A stretch of DNA of 64,000 nucleotides from Bradyrhizobium pachyrhizi (GCF_001189245.1 NZ_LFIQ01000105.1:55683-119682); one strand, 5' to 3'; counted from the stretch's first letter, positions 53,364-63,175 are shown. Translations and numbers: made by a program. The notes: generated from the letters alone by a model not told the origin.

Positions 53364-54281
53364 ATGTACGCAGCACCGGAAGTAATCCAGACCGAAGTCT
53401 TCGCCTGCCTACCGGACAAGTTTCGTCGCAAGGACCCTGACAACGCCTGGGCAGTCGTGAACCGCCGGGGACTTCCGACTGATTCCTTCATCGAGGGACC
53501 GTCTTTCGATCGCAACGGCAATCTCTATATCGTCGACATTCCGTATGGCCGGGTCTTCCGCATTTCCCCGGCCGGCGAGTTCACGCTGGTCGCAGAATAT
53601 GACGGCGAGCCGAACGGCTTGAAGATCGCACGCGATGGTCGGATATTCATCACGGACTATCGCCACGGGCTCATGATGCTCGAGCCGGATAGCGGCAAAG
53701 TCACCAACGTGCTGGACCGGCGCTGGTCGGAGCGCTTCAAGGGCGTCAACGACCTGGTGTTTTCCAGCAATGGCGACATCTATTTTACGGACCAGGGGCA
53801 GACCGGCATGCACGACCCGACCGGTCGCGTCTATCGTCTGCGCGTCGACGGAACGCTCGACTTGATCGTCGGCAACGTGCCGAGCCCGAATGGGTTGGTG
53901 CTCAATGGCAGCGAACACATCTTGTATGTCGCCGCAACGCGCGGCAATGCGATCTGGCGGATACCGCTGATGCCGGACGGCACGGCATCGAAGGTCGGCA
54001 TATTCCTCCAGTTGTCCGGAAGCCTGGGCGGCCCCGACGGCCTGGCGATGGACGAGCAAGACAATCTTGCCATCGCTCACGCCGGCCTCGGCACCGCTTG
54101 GATATTCAGTCGCCTGGGCGAGCCACTCTATCGAATCCGCTCCTGCAAGGGCCTCGCCACGACCAATGTGGCCTATGGTGGTCCCGACAACAAAAACCTC
54201 TACATCACGGAGTCGGAAACCGGCTCCATTCTGGTCGCGCGCCTGCCCGTTGCGGGACGGCTGATGGCCTCGCATCGTTAG
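53364..54281 (+). CDS. SMP-30/gluconolactonase-family lactonase
   Basis: The 305-residue six-bladed beta-propeller protein has FIEGPSFDRNGNLYIVDIPYGRVFRI with the metal-ligand Glu, the catalytic-region Asn in GEPNGLKIARDGRIFITDY and SPNGLVLNGSEHILYVA, and Asp in GGPDGLAMDEQDN. It opens lactones, often of sugar acids. Coupled to a TRAP carboxylate importer, it probably opens a lactone of the imported compound or a product of its oxidation. Confidence 0.85.
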   Translation: MYAAPEVIQTEVFACLPDKFRRKDPDNAWAVVNRRGLPTDSFIEGPSFDRNGNLYIVDIPYGRVFRISPAGEFTLVAEYDGEPNGLKIARDGRIFITDYRHGLMMLEPDSGKVTNVLDRRWSERFKGVNDLVFSSNGDIYFTDQGQTGMHDPTGRVYRLRVDGTLDLIVGNVPSPNGLVLNGSEHILYVAATRGNAIWRIPLMPDGTASKVGIFLQLSGSLGGPDGLAMDEQDNLAIAHAGLGTAWIFSRLGEPLYRIRSCKGLATTNVAYGGPDNKNLYITESETGSILVARLPVAGRLMASHR

Positions 54282-54977
54282 CCGCTCAATGAGGATGGCA
54301 GCGTATTGAGGTCACCTCGCGCTTTGGCGTCCCATCACCGACTTTGATGCACAGATATCATCGAGTGGCGGACGGCGCCTGTGTCAATCCGTTGTCGATT
54401 GAAAACGCCGGGCGGCACGTCCTCGGACCAGCCAGTTGCTTGCTCAGGGGCATTCGATCCGTTGCCATGGCCATCGACAGCGTAGTTCGTCGGGCTGCCG
54501 CTGAAATCGAACACGGCGGTGAAGCGCAGGATGCTCAATGGCACGGTCGGATCGGCGCCGTATTCACTCGTCTTGGCGATCGTTCGGGATCGGCACGAGC
54601 ATTGCGGATGAGCAGCAGTCGATCCCCCCAACAATGCAACCAGGCTGCCCCTGAACTTCCAATCGCTCATGATGAATGGCGGCGATCTCGACCCCGCTCA
54701 TCGATCTGCCCTGCTCGATCAACTGCGCGAGGTCAGACCGTATTTCGACTTCCGAGCCGGATAGGAAATCGAGCCGAAACCACGTCATTTTCCATGACAC
54801 CGAAACGAGCTTTGAGGCCGCTGCCTGTATTGGCCGACTATAGATTTTTGTTGATCTCCTGATGCACACATCGTGCACACGACGCCCTCTAGTCGATTGA
54901 AACACGTGAACTCTCACTCCAATCCATCACCACCCAGCTCGGGCAAGCTCCGCCAAACAGCTCAAATTGGTGGAGGT
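54282..54977. other. Intergenic region between converging lactonase and IclR genes
   Basis: About 700 bases without a gene that can be supported. Minus-strand frames at 54335-54670 and 54564-54788 lack recognisable motifs and look like decayed coding sequence at best. The region holds one copy of the 76-bp dispersed repeat at 54851-54927. Confidence 0.55.
54851..54927. repeat. Copy 2 of the ~76-bp dispersed repeat
   Basis: It has the same ordered blocks as copy 1 at 22394-22469: TTGATCT, TGCAC-N5-GTGCA, GCCCT, ATTGAAAC, TGAACTCTCACTCCA and TCCAT, in the same orientation. Both copies lie between converging genes. Confidence 0.65.
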
Positions 54978-55712
54978 TCAGGGAGAGCCGGTTTCCGCCG
55001 ATGGCAAGCTGATGATGCGCGGCGCGCCGACCTCCCGGGGCAGTGGCGCGCCGAGCACAAGCGACAGCTGATGCGAGGCGTCGGTAAGCCGGGCCGCCAA
55101 CGCCCCGAGATCGGCGCGACGTATGCGTTCGACGGGGCCGCTGACCGTCATGGCCCCCACCAGTGCTCTGTCGTGGCCGAAGACAGCGGTGGAGAGAGAG
55201 GCCGTCACGGCGTCGTAAATTCCGGAGCTGACGAAAATTTGCACGCCGTCATCTACCCGGTCCGCCCAACGGGCCATCCTCAGCACTTGTCCTGTCGAGG
55301 TCAAATCAAGCGGCGCGAGATTTGTGAGCCGCGCGACGTCGCGTACTAGTTGCGGCGAATCCACCCGAAACAGGCAGAGCCGGCTGTCGCGTTCGCGCAC
55401 GTGAAACGCGCTGCTCTCCAACGTCTGCTGGCTTAGCCGCTGAAGCACCGGCAGCACATGCTGTTCGAGATTGAAATTGGCCCGATAGGTGGTGCCGAGC
55501 TGGAAAGTCTTCGCACCAAGTGCGTAGCGGCCGTCGCTGAGGCGGACGACGTAGCCGGCTTCGTCCAATGATACCAGCGAACGCATCACCGTTGGTTTCG
55601 CCAAACCCGTGATCTTGGCGATGTCGGCCAGGCTGCGCGAGCCGGCTCCAGCGAAGGTATCCAGGATCGCCAGTGCGCGTTGCACGGTGGCGACCCCCTG
55701 CGTCTTCGGCAT
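54978..55712 (-). CDS. IclR-family regulator 3
   Basis: The 244-residue protein has an IclR winged helix (RSLADIAKITGLAKPTVMRSLVSLDEAGY) and effector domain (STGQVLRMARWADR, VSGPVERIRRADLGALAARL). It is from a different branch than the pair at 45-46.8 kb. It is divergent from the aldolase-hydratase-aminotransferase operon and is its likely regulator. The start is an ATG at 55712 (MPKTQGVATVQRALAILD), the usual IclR beginning. Confidence 0.86.
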   Translation of the reverse strand: MPKTQGVATVQRALAILDTFAGAGSRSLADIAKITGLAKPTVMRSLVSLDEAGYVVRLSDGRYALGAKTFQLGTTYRANFNLEQHVLPVLQRLSQQTLESSAFHVRERDSRLCLFRVDSPQLVRDVARLTNLAPLDLTSTGQVLRMARWADRVDDGVQIFVSSGIYDAVTASLSTAVFGHDRALVGAMTVSGPVERIRRADLGALAARLTDASHQLSLVLGAPLPREVGAPRIISLPSAETGSP

Positions 55713-55782
55713 CGAAATCCCCTGTTCCGCCGATTCTGGGTTGACCTCGGCGCATCACCATTACACTATGCGTAACGGCGTT

Positions 55783-55795
55783 CCATTTTCAATGG
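55783..55795. promoter_or_regulatory. Inverted repeat before the RraA operon
   Basis: CCATT-TTC-AATGG is a perfect inverted repeat ten bases before the start of the aldolase gene, in the 92-base divergent promoter shared with the IclR gene. It may be an operator. Confidence 0.4.
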
Positions 55796-55804
55796 GGGTT
55801 CGGT

Positions 55805-56485
55805 ATGGCCGTAGGGTTCAGGATCCATTCCCGCAAGCGCGCTGTCGCGGACGAATGGATCAAGCGGGCTCGCGCCCTTCCGGTCGCCAATATTAGTGAT
55901 GTGATGTCACGTATGGCCTCGGGCGGCGCGACGCTGCGGCCGATGCATGCGGCCGGTGGCATGGCTGGTCCCGCTCTGACCGTGAAGACCCGCCCCGGCG
56001 ACAATCTGATGGTTCACAAGGCGCTCGACATGGCAGTTGCCGGCGACGTCATCGTGGTCGATGCGGCTGGCGACCTCAGCAACGCAATCTTCGGAGAGAT
56101 GATGCTCGCGCAGGCGGCCCGGCGCGGCGTCGCCGGCATCGTCATCCATGGCGCGATCCGCGATGCGGCTGCGATCCGGGCGAACCCGCTGCCCGTATTC
56201 GCAGCGGGTGTCACCCATCGCGGTCCGTACAAGGACGGTCCGGGCGAGATCAACGGGCCGATCGCGATCGGCGGCATGGTCATACAACCCGGCGATTTGG
56301 TGTTGGGCGACGACGACGGCGTCCTCGCGGTCGCCGTCGACGATTGCCGGGCGGTGATCGAGGCCGCCGAAACCAAGCAGGCTGCCGAGACCAAGCAGAT
56401 GGCGGCGATCGAAGCCGGTACGCTCGATCGCAGCTGGGTCGACGCCTCGCTCCGCCGTCTCGGCTGCGAGATGCCTGAGGTTTAA
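55805..56485 (+). CDS. RraA-family class II pyruvate aldolase (HMG/CHA aldolase-like)
   Basis: The 226-residue protein has the RraA fold and the aldolase signature: acidic Glu98 (FGEMMLAQAA), then 20 residues, then Arg119-Asp120 (IHGAIRDAAAI), the D/E-x20-R-D pattern that separates metal-dependent pyruvate aldolases from the ribonuclease regulator. Members split 4-hydroxy-4-methyl-2-oxoglutarate to two pyruvates or 4-carboxy-4-hydroxy-2-oxoadipate to pyruvate and oxaloacetate. It is first in an operon with an aconitase-family hydratase and an aminotransferase. The substrate is inferred. Confidence 0.85.
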   Translation: MAVGFRIHSRKRAVADEWIKRARALPVANISDVMSRMASGGATLRPMHAAGGMAGPALTVKTRPGDNLMVHKALDMAVAGDVIVVDAAGDLSNAIFGEMMLAQAARRGVAGIVIHGAIRDAAAIRANPLPVFAAGVTHRGPYKDGPGEINGPIAIGGMVIQPGDLVLGDDDGVLAVAVDDCRAVIEAAETKQAAETKQMAAIEAGTLDRSWVDASLRRLGCEMPEV

Positions 56486-56487
56486 CG

Positions 56488-57750
56488 ATGGCCGGGCGTA
56501 CAATCTCCGAGAAGATCCTCGCTCGGAAATCCGGGCAGGATGCGCAGGCCGGGGACCTCGTGGTCTGCGAGGTCGATTGCGCGCTCGGTACCGACGGTTC
56601 AGTCCCGATGGCGCTCGATTATTTCAAGGCGATGGGCGGGAAGAACGTGCACGATTCTGCGCGATTGGTCTTTGCGCTCGACCATTACGTGCCGCCCGCG
56701 AGCCCGCAAACGATCGAACTGCATCGCGTGATGCAAGACTTCGCCAAACGCTTCGGCGTCACCCTGCATGAGGCCGGCGAAGGAATCGGCCACCAGCTCA
56801 TCGTCGAGACCGGCCGCGCGCTGCCGGGCAGCCTGGTCGTTGGAGCCGACAGCCACGCCGTGACATACGGGGCGCTGAATTGTTTTGCGACCGGGATCGG
56901 CTCGTCCGACCTTGCCGCAATCATGCTGTGCGGCCGGATGTGGTTGCGCGTCCCGGACTCGATCCGCGTCGTTCTGACCGGAGAACTGCCGAGCGGCGTC
57001 TATGCGAAGGATATCGCGCTGGCGCTCGCGGGCCGACTCGGCGCCGACGGTGCGGCCTATCAGGCGCTCGAATTCGCGGGGCCCGGCCTCGCCACGCTCA
57101 CGCTGGAGGACCGCCTCGTCCTGAGCAATCTTGCCGTCGAGATGGGGGCGAAGACCGGCATCTTCCCGGCCGATGAAGAGACCGTCGCGTATCTGGAAGG
57201 TCGCACCAGCCAAGCCTTCGAACCGATCGCACCGGATCCGGATGCCAGCTACAGCCGGACCGTGGAGATCGCGCTCGACGCACTCCCGCCGCAGATCGCA
57301 TTGCCGCATCTGGTGGATCAGGTCGTGCCACTCGAGAATGCGGCCGGCACGCCGGTGCAGATGGTCTATCTCGGCACCTGCACGGGCGGCAGGCTACGCG
57401 ATTTCCATCAGGCCCGTGCCGTGCTCGAGGCGGGTGGAGGCGTCGCGCCCGGCGTCCAGCTCGTGGTCACGCCGGCATCGCGCGAGGTCCGCGACGCCAT
57501 GGCGGCCGACGGCACGCTCGACGCCCTGGTCGGCTTCGGCGCGACGGTGGTCGAGCCGGGTTGCGGCTCCTGCTGCGGGACCTGCGGGGTGATCCCGGCA
57601 GACGGAGTTTCAGTGATCTCGACGGCCAACCGCAACTTCAAGGGTCGCATGGGTAACGCCAAGGCATCGATCTACCTCGCCTCCCCGGCTGCCTGCGCAG
57701 CCACGGCAACACGCGGCGCGGTGACTGATCCCCGCGAGGTGTCGCGATGA
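56488..57750 (+). CDS. Aconitase/isopropylmalate-isomerase-type hydratase, large subunit (LeuC-like)
   Basis: The 420-residue protein begins MAGRTISEKILARKSG and has the LeuC/HacA layout: VVGADSHAVTYGALNCFATGIG, the first cluster cysteine in YLGTCTGGRLRDF and the cysteine pair in EPGCGSCCGTCG that hold the [4Fe-4S] cluster. The motif has GTCTGG where leucine-pathway enzymes have G-S/T-CTNG. The small subunit overlaps by four bases. It likely hydrates or dehydrates a branched oxo-acid rather than making leucine, since the genes sit with an aldolase and importer. Confidence 0.85.
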   Translation: MAGRTISEKILARKSGQDAQAGDLVVCEVDCALGTDGSVPMALDYFKAMGGKNVHDSARLVFALDHYVPPASPQTIELHRVMQDFAKRFGVTLHEAGEGIGHQLIVETGRALPGSLVVGADSHAVTYGALNCFATGIGSSDLAAIMLCGRMWLRVPDSIRVVLTGELPSGVYAKDIALALAGRLGADGAAYQALEFAGPGLATLTLEDRLVLSNLAVEMGAKTGIFPADEETVAYLEGRTSQAFEPIAPDPDASYSRTVEIALDALPPQIALPHLVDQVVPLENAAGTPVQMVYLGTCTGGRLRDFHQARAVLEAGGGVAPGVQLVVTPASREVRDAMAADGTLDALVGFGATVVEPGCGSCCGTCGVIPADGVSVISTANRNFKGRMGNAKASIYLASPAACAATATRGAVTDPREVSR

Positions 57751-58244
57751 CAGCTCTACGGGGACGCGCGCGACTGGTTGGCGACGACGTCAACACTGAC
57801 TCGATCATCAGCTCGACCCGCAAGCGAGAGAGCCTCGATCCCGCTGTTCTGAAGCAATTCCTGTTCGAGCATGTCGACCCTGCCTTCGCAGCCTCTGTAC
57901 AGCCCGGAGACATCCTGGTGGCGGGCAAGAATTTCGGTTGCGGTTCGGCCATGGAGGTCGCCGTCACGACAGTGCTCGGCGCCGGCATTCCGGCGGTGCT
58001 GGCTCGAGGATTCTCGCGGACCTACTACCGCAACGCCATCAACAACGGCCTGCTGCCGCTCGTCTGCGATACCGCCGGGATTAGTGAGGGCGACATCCTG
58101 ATCTACGACGGCACCGGCGCGATCCGCAACGAACGTAGTGGCGAGACGCTCAGCCCGGATCCTCTGCCACCGATCATGCTGGCGATCCTGCGCGCGGGTG
58201 GCCTCGTTCCCTACATGCGTCAGAACGGTGACTTCAAGCTATGA
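57747..58244 (+). CDS. Aconitase-family hydratase, small subunit (LeuD-like)
   Basis: The 165-residue swivel domain has GDDVNTDSII near residue 12 and KNFGCGSAMEVAV at residues 61-73. Ordinary LeuD, HacB and aconitase have GSSREH there, where the Ser acts as base and the Arg binds substrate carboxylate; this protein has Ala68 and Met69 instead. It is the partner of the LeuC-like protein just upstream and overlaps the aminotransferase gene. The change points to a different substrate. Confidence 0.84.
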   Translation: MTALRGRARLVGDDVNTDSIISSTRKRESLDPAVLKQFLFEHVDPAFAASVQPGDILVAGKNFGCGSAMEVAVTTVLGAGIPAVLARGFSRTYYRNAINNGLLPLVCDTAGISEGDILIYDGTGAIRNERSGETLSPDPLPPIMLAILRAGGLVPYMRQNGDFKL

Positions 58245-59419
58245 CGGCCACAGAGACTTCCTCCGCCATCGCCTCGACAGGTTACCGTCTTCGGCTTCCC
58301 GGTCCAACCGAGGTGCCCGAGCGGGTGCGGCAGGCGATGGCCCGGACAATGGTCAACCATCGCGGTCCCGAATGCCGGGCCGCGATCGGCGAGGCGGAGA
58401 AGATGATCCGTCCGATCCTGGGGACGACAAACCATGTCCTGTTCTTTGCGAGTTCCGGAACAGGCGTCATGGAGGCCGCGCTCGTCAACGTGGCGGGGCC
58501 CGGCAGCCGGATCCTTGTGATCGAGCATGGTCAGTTCGGCGAGCGTTTCACCGCCATCGCCAAGGCCATGAACATCACGGTCGACACGGTCGCGATCGAA
58601 TGGGGCCAGGCGATCGATATCGCCGCGGTGGAGGCCCGGTTGCGCGAGCACACCTATTGCGCCGTCGTCGCCGTGCACAATGAGAGCTCAACCGGGATCG
58701 TGGCCGATCTCGCCGCGCTCGGCGCGCTCGTGCGCGACCGGCCAACGCTGCTGATCGCAGATTCTGTCAGCGGTCTTGGCGGCATCGAGATGCGGCAGGA
58801 CGAATGGGGCGTCGATATCGTGGTCTCAGCCTCGCAAAAGGCCTTGATGTGCCCGCCCGGCCTCGCACTTGCCAGCGTGAGCGCCAAGGCATGGCGCGTG
58901 ATCGGGCAGGACAAGCAGCGATCGACCTTCTATTGGGATTTCCGTCGCGCGCTGAAATCCGCAGAGCAGAACGAGACCGCATTCACGGCGCCGGTGAGCC
59001 TTATTTATGGTCTGCGAGAGGCTTTGACGATGATGCATGAGGAAGGCTTCGCCAATGTGCTCGTGCGCCACAAGAAGCTCTCAGCCGCGCTGCGCGCCGG
59101 CGGCGCGGCGCTCGGATTAGCAGATTTTTGCCGCGATGAGCCGCGCTCGAGCACGGTCGTGGTCTTCAAGGTCCCAGACGGGCTCGAAGGCGGAGCCATC
59201 GTCCGGCAGCTCTACCAGGATCACCGCACGGTGATCGCAGGCGCCCGCAACCGTCTCTCTGGCCGTGTCATCCGGTTTGGCACGATGGGGGCTTTGAGCA
59301 CGGCGACGATTCTGACCGACCTTCTGCATCTTGAAGACTCACTCACGAAGCTCGGCTTGCCGATTGAACCAGGCGCCGGGCTCAAGGCGGCCACCGTGTA
59401 CCTCGCTGCCACCACATGA
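58241..59419 (+). CDS. Class V aminotransferase (alanine/serine-glyoxylate type)
   Basis: The 392-residue PLP enzyme has LPGPTEVPERVRQAM, the phosphate-binding region SSGTGVMEAAL, the PLP aspartate in LLIADSVSGLGG and Lys200 in SASQKALMCPPGLAL. This family moves amino groups between alanine, serine, aspartate, glyoxylate or similar oxo-acids. It overlaps the hydratase small subunit, so it probably converts the amino acid substrate to the oxo-acid that the hydratase and aldolase use. Confidence 0.86.
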   Translation: MTATETSSAIASTGYRLRLPGPTEVPERVRQAMARTMVNHRGPECRAAIGEAEKMIRPILGTTNHVLFFASSGTGVMEAALVNVAGPGSRILVIEHGQFGERFTAIAKAMNITVDTVAIEWGQAIDIAAVEARLREHTYCAVVAVHNESSTGIVADLAALGALVRDRPTLLIADSVSGLGGIEMRQDEWGVDIVVSASQKALMCPPGLALASVSAKAWRVIGQDKQRSTFYWDFRRALKSAEQNETAFTAPVSLIYGLREALTMMHEEGFANVLVRHKKLSAALRAGGAALGLADFCRDEPRSSTVVVFKVPDGLEGGAIVRQLYQDHRTVIAGARNRLSGRVIRFGTMGALSTATILTDLLHLEDSLTKLGLPIEPGAGLKAATVYLAATT

Positions 59420-59447
59420 GCGACGACTGAACCGATAAAGGCGAACC

Positions 59448-60458
59448 ATGATGAGATGTCCTGCCTCCGTCCTCGCCCGAGTCGTGGCGCTCGCGGTATC
59501 GCTGTTCGCGGCCGGGCTGGCCGCGGCCCAGCAGAGCGTCGTGCTCTATTCGGCCAACGACGACACCGTGAACAAGCTTGTCGCCGAAGGCTTCGCCAAG
59601 GCGACCGGGATCAAAGTCGACGTGGTCTCGACCGGATCGGGTGTCCTTGTACGCCGTGTCGCCTCCGAGTCCGCCAATCCGCAGGGTGACGTGATCTGGG
59701 GTGTCAATGCGACGCTGCTGCGGCTGGCGAGTCCACATCTTCAGGCTTACCCGGCCACGGGCCGCGAAGCCGTGCCGGCCCAATTCCGCGATCCAAACGA
59801 CCTTTGGCTGGGCACCAACATCCAGGTCGTTGTAATCGGGCAGAATACCAAGGCGATCGACAAGGCCAGCGGGCCCAAATCCTGGGCCGACCTCCTCGAT
59901 CCGAAATGGAAGGGCAAGCTCGCTTTTACCGACCCGGCCAATTCCGGTTTCTCATATGCCGCCGCGACCACACTTCTGTCGCTGTGGGGCGCGGATAACG
60001 CCGCCTGGACGAGGATGGACGGGCTGCTCGCCAATGCGAAGGTGCTCAACCGCTCGACCCAGGTGTTCGACGGGATCGGTAGCGGCGAATATCCACTTGG
60101 CATCACCCTCGAATATGCCGGCTTCCTGTGGGCCCATAATGGCGCGCCAGTGAGCGTCACCTATCCGGCCGAGGGCACATATGCGGGCGTCGAGGGCGCG
60201 GCCGTCCTGAAAGGCGGACCCAACCCCGAGCCCGCCAAGCGGCTGGTCGACTACCTGGCCAGCAAAGAAGTTCAGGAGATGTTGCTTAAGGCGACCTTCC
60301 GGCGACCTGCCCGTCAAGATATCGAGCTCGAGGCAGTCGCACCCGGGATGCTGCCGTTCCGGGCGATCAAGGTGCTGCCTTATGACGATGCCAAATGGGA
60401 AGCAGCCCGGCGCGACACCCTCGCGCGGCTGAAGACCACGATCCAGAACACGCGCTGA
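59448..60458 (+). CDS. ABC transporter periplasmic binding protein (Fe3+/phosphonate/polyamine type)
   Basis: The 336-residue protein has a signal peptide ending near AAGLAAAQQ and a class II binding fold (SVVLYSANDDTVNKLVAEGFAKATG, with PKSWADLLDPKWKGKLAFTDP). Relatives bind ferric iron, 2-aminoethylphosphonate or thiamine. With catabolic genes around it, a small organic substrate is more likely than iron. A complete ATPase and permease follow. Confidence 0.84.
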   Translation: MMRCPASVLARVVALAVSLFAAGLAAAQQSVVLYSANDDTVNKLVAEGFAKATGIKVDVVSTGSGVLVRRVASESANPQGDVIWGVNATLLRLASPHLQAYPATGREAVPAQFRDPNDLWLGTNIQVVVIGQNTKAIDKASGPKSWADLLDPKWKGKLAFTDPANSGFSYAAATTLLSLWGADNAAWTRMDGLLANAKVLNRSTQVFDGIGSGEYPLGITLEYAGFLWAHNGAPVSVTYPAEGTYAGVEGAAVLKGGPNPEPAKRLVDYLASKEVQEMLLKATFRRPARQDIELEAVAPGMLPFRAIKVLPYDDAKWEAARRDTLARLKTTIQNTR

Positions 60459-60462
60459 TCCC

Positions 60463-61524
60463 ATGACCAGGATCCGGATTGAAGGCCTGACCCGCACCTT
60501 CGGCGCGGTGCGGGCCGTCGACAACATTTCGCTCGACATCAGGCACGGCGAGCTGTTCACGCTGCTCGGGCCTTCGGGCTGCGGGAAGACGACGCTGCTG
60601 CGCATGATCGCCGGCTTCGTCGATGTCGAATCCGGATCCATTTCCTTCGACGACCGGCGCATCGATGCCCTGCCCGCGCATCGCCGCGACAGCGGCATGG
60701 TGTTTCAGAACTACGCGATCTTCCCGAACCACACCGTCGCCGAAAACGTGGCCTACGGGCTGAAGGCCAGGAAGGTCCCGGCTGCCGAGATTGCATCGCG
60801 TGTCGACAAAGCGCTCGAGCGGGTGCGCCTAGCAGGTTACGGTCCACGCTCGCCACACCAGCTTTCCGGTGGCCAGCTGCAACGCGTGGCGATCGCCCGC
60901 GCGCTCGTGATCGAACCTGCTGTGCTCCTGTTCGATGAGCCTCTTTCCAATCTCGACGCGCAACTGCGCACCGAAATGAGAATCGAGGTCCGACAGCTCC
61001 AGCAGGCGCTCGGCCTCACTGCGATCTACGTGACGCACGATCAGGAGGAGGCGCTCGCCATCTCGGACCGCATCGCCGTCTTGCGTCGCGGCAAGATCGA
61101 GCAAGTGGACACGCCCGAACGCATCTATCGGATGCCGCAGACTGCGTTCGTCGCCGAGTTCCTCGGTTCGACCAATATGGTGCCGGGCATCGCCGGCGCT
61201 TTCGACGGCCGCAACACCCCTGTCGCGGCGGCCGGAACGGAGTTCTCAGTCAGAGGCGAGGTTGCATCACCGGGCGCACCGGTGTTGCTGTCGCTCAGGC
61301 CGGAGGCCCTGCGGCTGGGAAACAGTTCCGACGGCCCGCTCGTTCAGGCACGTCTGGCGCTACGCGAATTTCTGGGCCCGATGCAGCGTCTCCACGCAAC
61401 GTTGCCAGACGGCACCCAGCTTCGGATCACAGCGCTCGGCGGCCAGGTACTTGATGTCTTGCCCGGCGCTCCGCTCACCCTTGCCTACGATCCTGCCCAG
61501 ATCACGGCGTATCCGGCGCCATGA
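60463..61524 (+). CDS. ABC transporter ATP-binding protein (PotA/FbpC type)
   Basis: The 353-residue ATPase has Walker A GPSGCGKT (36-43), the signature [15 protein letters not shown], Walker [14 protein letters not shown] and a C-terminal TOBE-like domain. It powers the importer formed with the neighbouring proteins. It lies four bases after the binding protein and its stop overlaps the permease start. Confidence 0.9.
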   Translation: MTRIRIEGLTRTFGAVRAVDNISLDIRHGELFTLLGPSGCGKTTLLRMIAGFVDVESGSISFDDRRIDALPAHRRDSGMVFQNYAIFPNHTVAENVAYGLKARKVPAAEIASRVDKALERVRLAGYGPRSPHQLSGGQLQRVAIARALVIEPAVLLFDEPLSNLDAQLRTEMRIEVRQLQQALGLTAIYVTHDQEEALAISDRIAVLRRGKIEQVDTPERIYRMPQTAFVAEFLGSTNMVPGIAGAFDGRNTPVAAAGTEFSVRGEVASPGAPVLLSLRPEALRLGNSSDGPLVQARLALREFLGPMQRLHATLPDGTQLRITALGGQVLDVLPGAPLTLAYDPAQITAYPAP

Positions 61525-63158
61525 AACGCTTTGCCACCATCGTGGCGCTGGCGGCGCTGGTGCTGCTCGCGGTCTTTCTGCTCTACCCACTGGCGCTCGT
61601 TCTGGATGCGAGCATACGGATCGACGGCACGGGCGGGCTGACGCTCGGGAACTATGCGGCGATTGTGAAGAGCCGCTACTACCTTGGCAGCATCGGCAAT
61701 AGTCTGCTTTGCGCCACGCTCGCGACGGCCTTCACATGCGCGATCGGAATTCCGCTCGCCTTCTGTCTTGCCCGGATCGACATACCGGGCCGCGCACTGC
61801 TGCTGACGCTTGCCTCCCTCCCGCTGGTCCTGCCCTCCTTCGTCAGCGCCTACGCGCTCGTGCTGCTGTTCGGCCATGCCGGCGTCATCACTAGCGCCTT
61901 GCGCGGAATCGGCATCCCGATCGGCTCGATCTATGGCCTACCCGGCATCGTCATCGTGTTCACGTTGACGCTCTATCCCTACGTCGTCATGCCCGTGCTG
62001 GCCGGCTTCCAGGCCGTCGATGCCTCGATGGAGGAGGCAGCCCGCAATCTCGGCGGTTCACGGTCCTATGTGATCCGCACCGTGCTGCTGCCGATCGTGA
62101 TGCCGGCGATACTTGCCGGGGGAATTTTGGTGTTCATTGAGGCGCTGGAGAATTTCGGCGTGCCAGCGGTGCTGGCTGAGGACCGCCCGTTCCTGGCCGT
62201 CGACATCTTCAAGCTGTTCGCCGGCGAATCTGACGCCAATCCGGCTGCTGCGGGTGCGCTCAGCGTGCTCCTGATTGCCTGCACGGCGCTCGCGCTTCTC
62301 GTTCAACGGCACTATCTCGCCAAGCGCCGCTTCTCAACCAATGCCCGCAGTGCGACCGCGAAGCTGCCGATGACACCGGGACTGCGGCTGGTGGCTACGG
62401 TCGTGAGTTGGGGCATTGTGATTTCCTCGCTGCTGCCTTTCGCAGCCGTGTTGATGATCTCTCTCCTGCGCTTCCGTGGCCCCGTGCTGACCTGGGAGTT
62501 CGGATTGGGCAATTACGCGACCTTGTTGTCGGGCTCCTATCGGCCGCTGCTCAACACGCTGACGCTCGCCAGCATCGCGGCCATCGCCACTATGCTGATC
62601 GGCGCTCCGATCGGCTACGTGGTGGCCCGGCACCGCACGCGCCTGTCTGGGTTGCTCGATTTCGTCGGCATGGTGCCGTTTGCGGTTTCCGGCACGATCC
62701 TGGCGATCGGGCTCATTATCGCGTTCAACAGCGGGCCGTTGATCTTGACCGGCGGCTGGCTGATCCTAGTCATCGCCTATGTCGTCCGCAAATTGCCCTT
62801 CGCGATCCGGTCGTCCTCGGCAATTGTGCATCAGCTCGATCCCTCGCTCGAGGAAGCCTCAATCAATCTTGGGGTCTCGCCGAGCAAAACCTTCGCGACC
62901 CTGACGGTGCCGTTGATGGCGAGCGGCCTTGTCGGCGGCCTCGTGCTGGTCTGGATCACCGCAGCATCCGAGTTGAGCGCAACTATCGTGCTCTATGCGA
63001 GCGGCTGGGTCACCACGACCGTCGTGATGTACCATGCCATCGAGGGCACCGGCGCGGGACTCGCGGCCGCCGCAGCCGCGGTGCTTATCCTGGTCACCGC
63101 AATCCCGTTGCTCCTGATCAACCGACGCATAAGCAAACACGAAACGACCGTGATCTGA
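61521..63158 (+). CDS. ABC transporter permease, two fused permease domains (FbpB/ThiP type)
   Basis: The 545-residue protein has about twelve hydrophobic helices and two ABC permease coupling motifs, MEEAARNLGGSRSYVIRTVLLP in the first half and LEEASINLGVSPSKTFATLTVPL in the second. It is a single-chain pore for the ABC importer. The ATG at 61521 overlaps the ATPase stop by four bases. Confidence 0.9.
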   Translation: MKRFATIVALAALVLLAVFLLYPLALVLDASIRIDGTGGLTLGNYAAIVKSRYYLGSIGNSLLCATLATAFTCAIGIPLAFCLARIDIPGRALLLTLASLPLVLPSFVSAYALVLLFGHAGVITSALRGIGIPIGSIYGLPGIVIVFTLTLYPYVVMPVLAGFQAVDASMEEAARNLGGSRSYVIRTVLLPIVMPAILAGGILVFIEALENFGVPAVLAEDRPFLAVDIFKLFAGESDANPAAAGALSVLLIACTALALLVQRHYLAKRRFSTNARSATAKLPMTPGLRLVATVVSWGIVISSLLPFAAVLMISLLRFRGPVLTWEFGLGNYATLLSGSYRPLLNTLTLASIAAIATMLIGAPIGYVVARHRTRLSGLLDFVGMVPFAVSGTILAIGLIIAFNSGPLILTGGWLILVIAYVVRKLPFAIRSSSAIVHQLDPSLEEASINLGVSPSKTFATLTVPLMASGLVGGLVLVWITAASELSATIVLYASGWVTTTVVMYHAIEGTGAGLAAAAAAVLILVTAIPLLLINRRISKHETTVI

Positions 63159-63175
63159 CGGCAGGTGAGGACGGC

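Noticed and set aside
54335..54788. Minus-strand open frames in the gap after the lactonase gene
   Set aside because: No motif, weak start context and no partner genes; kept only as possible decayed sequence.
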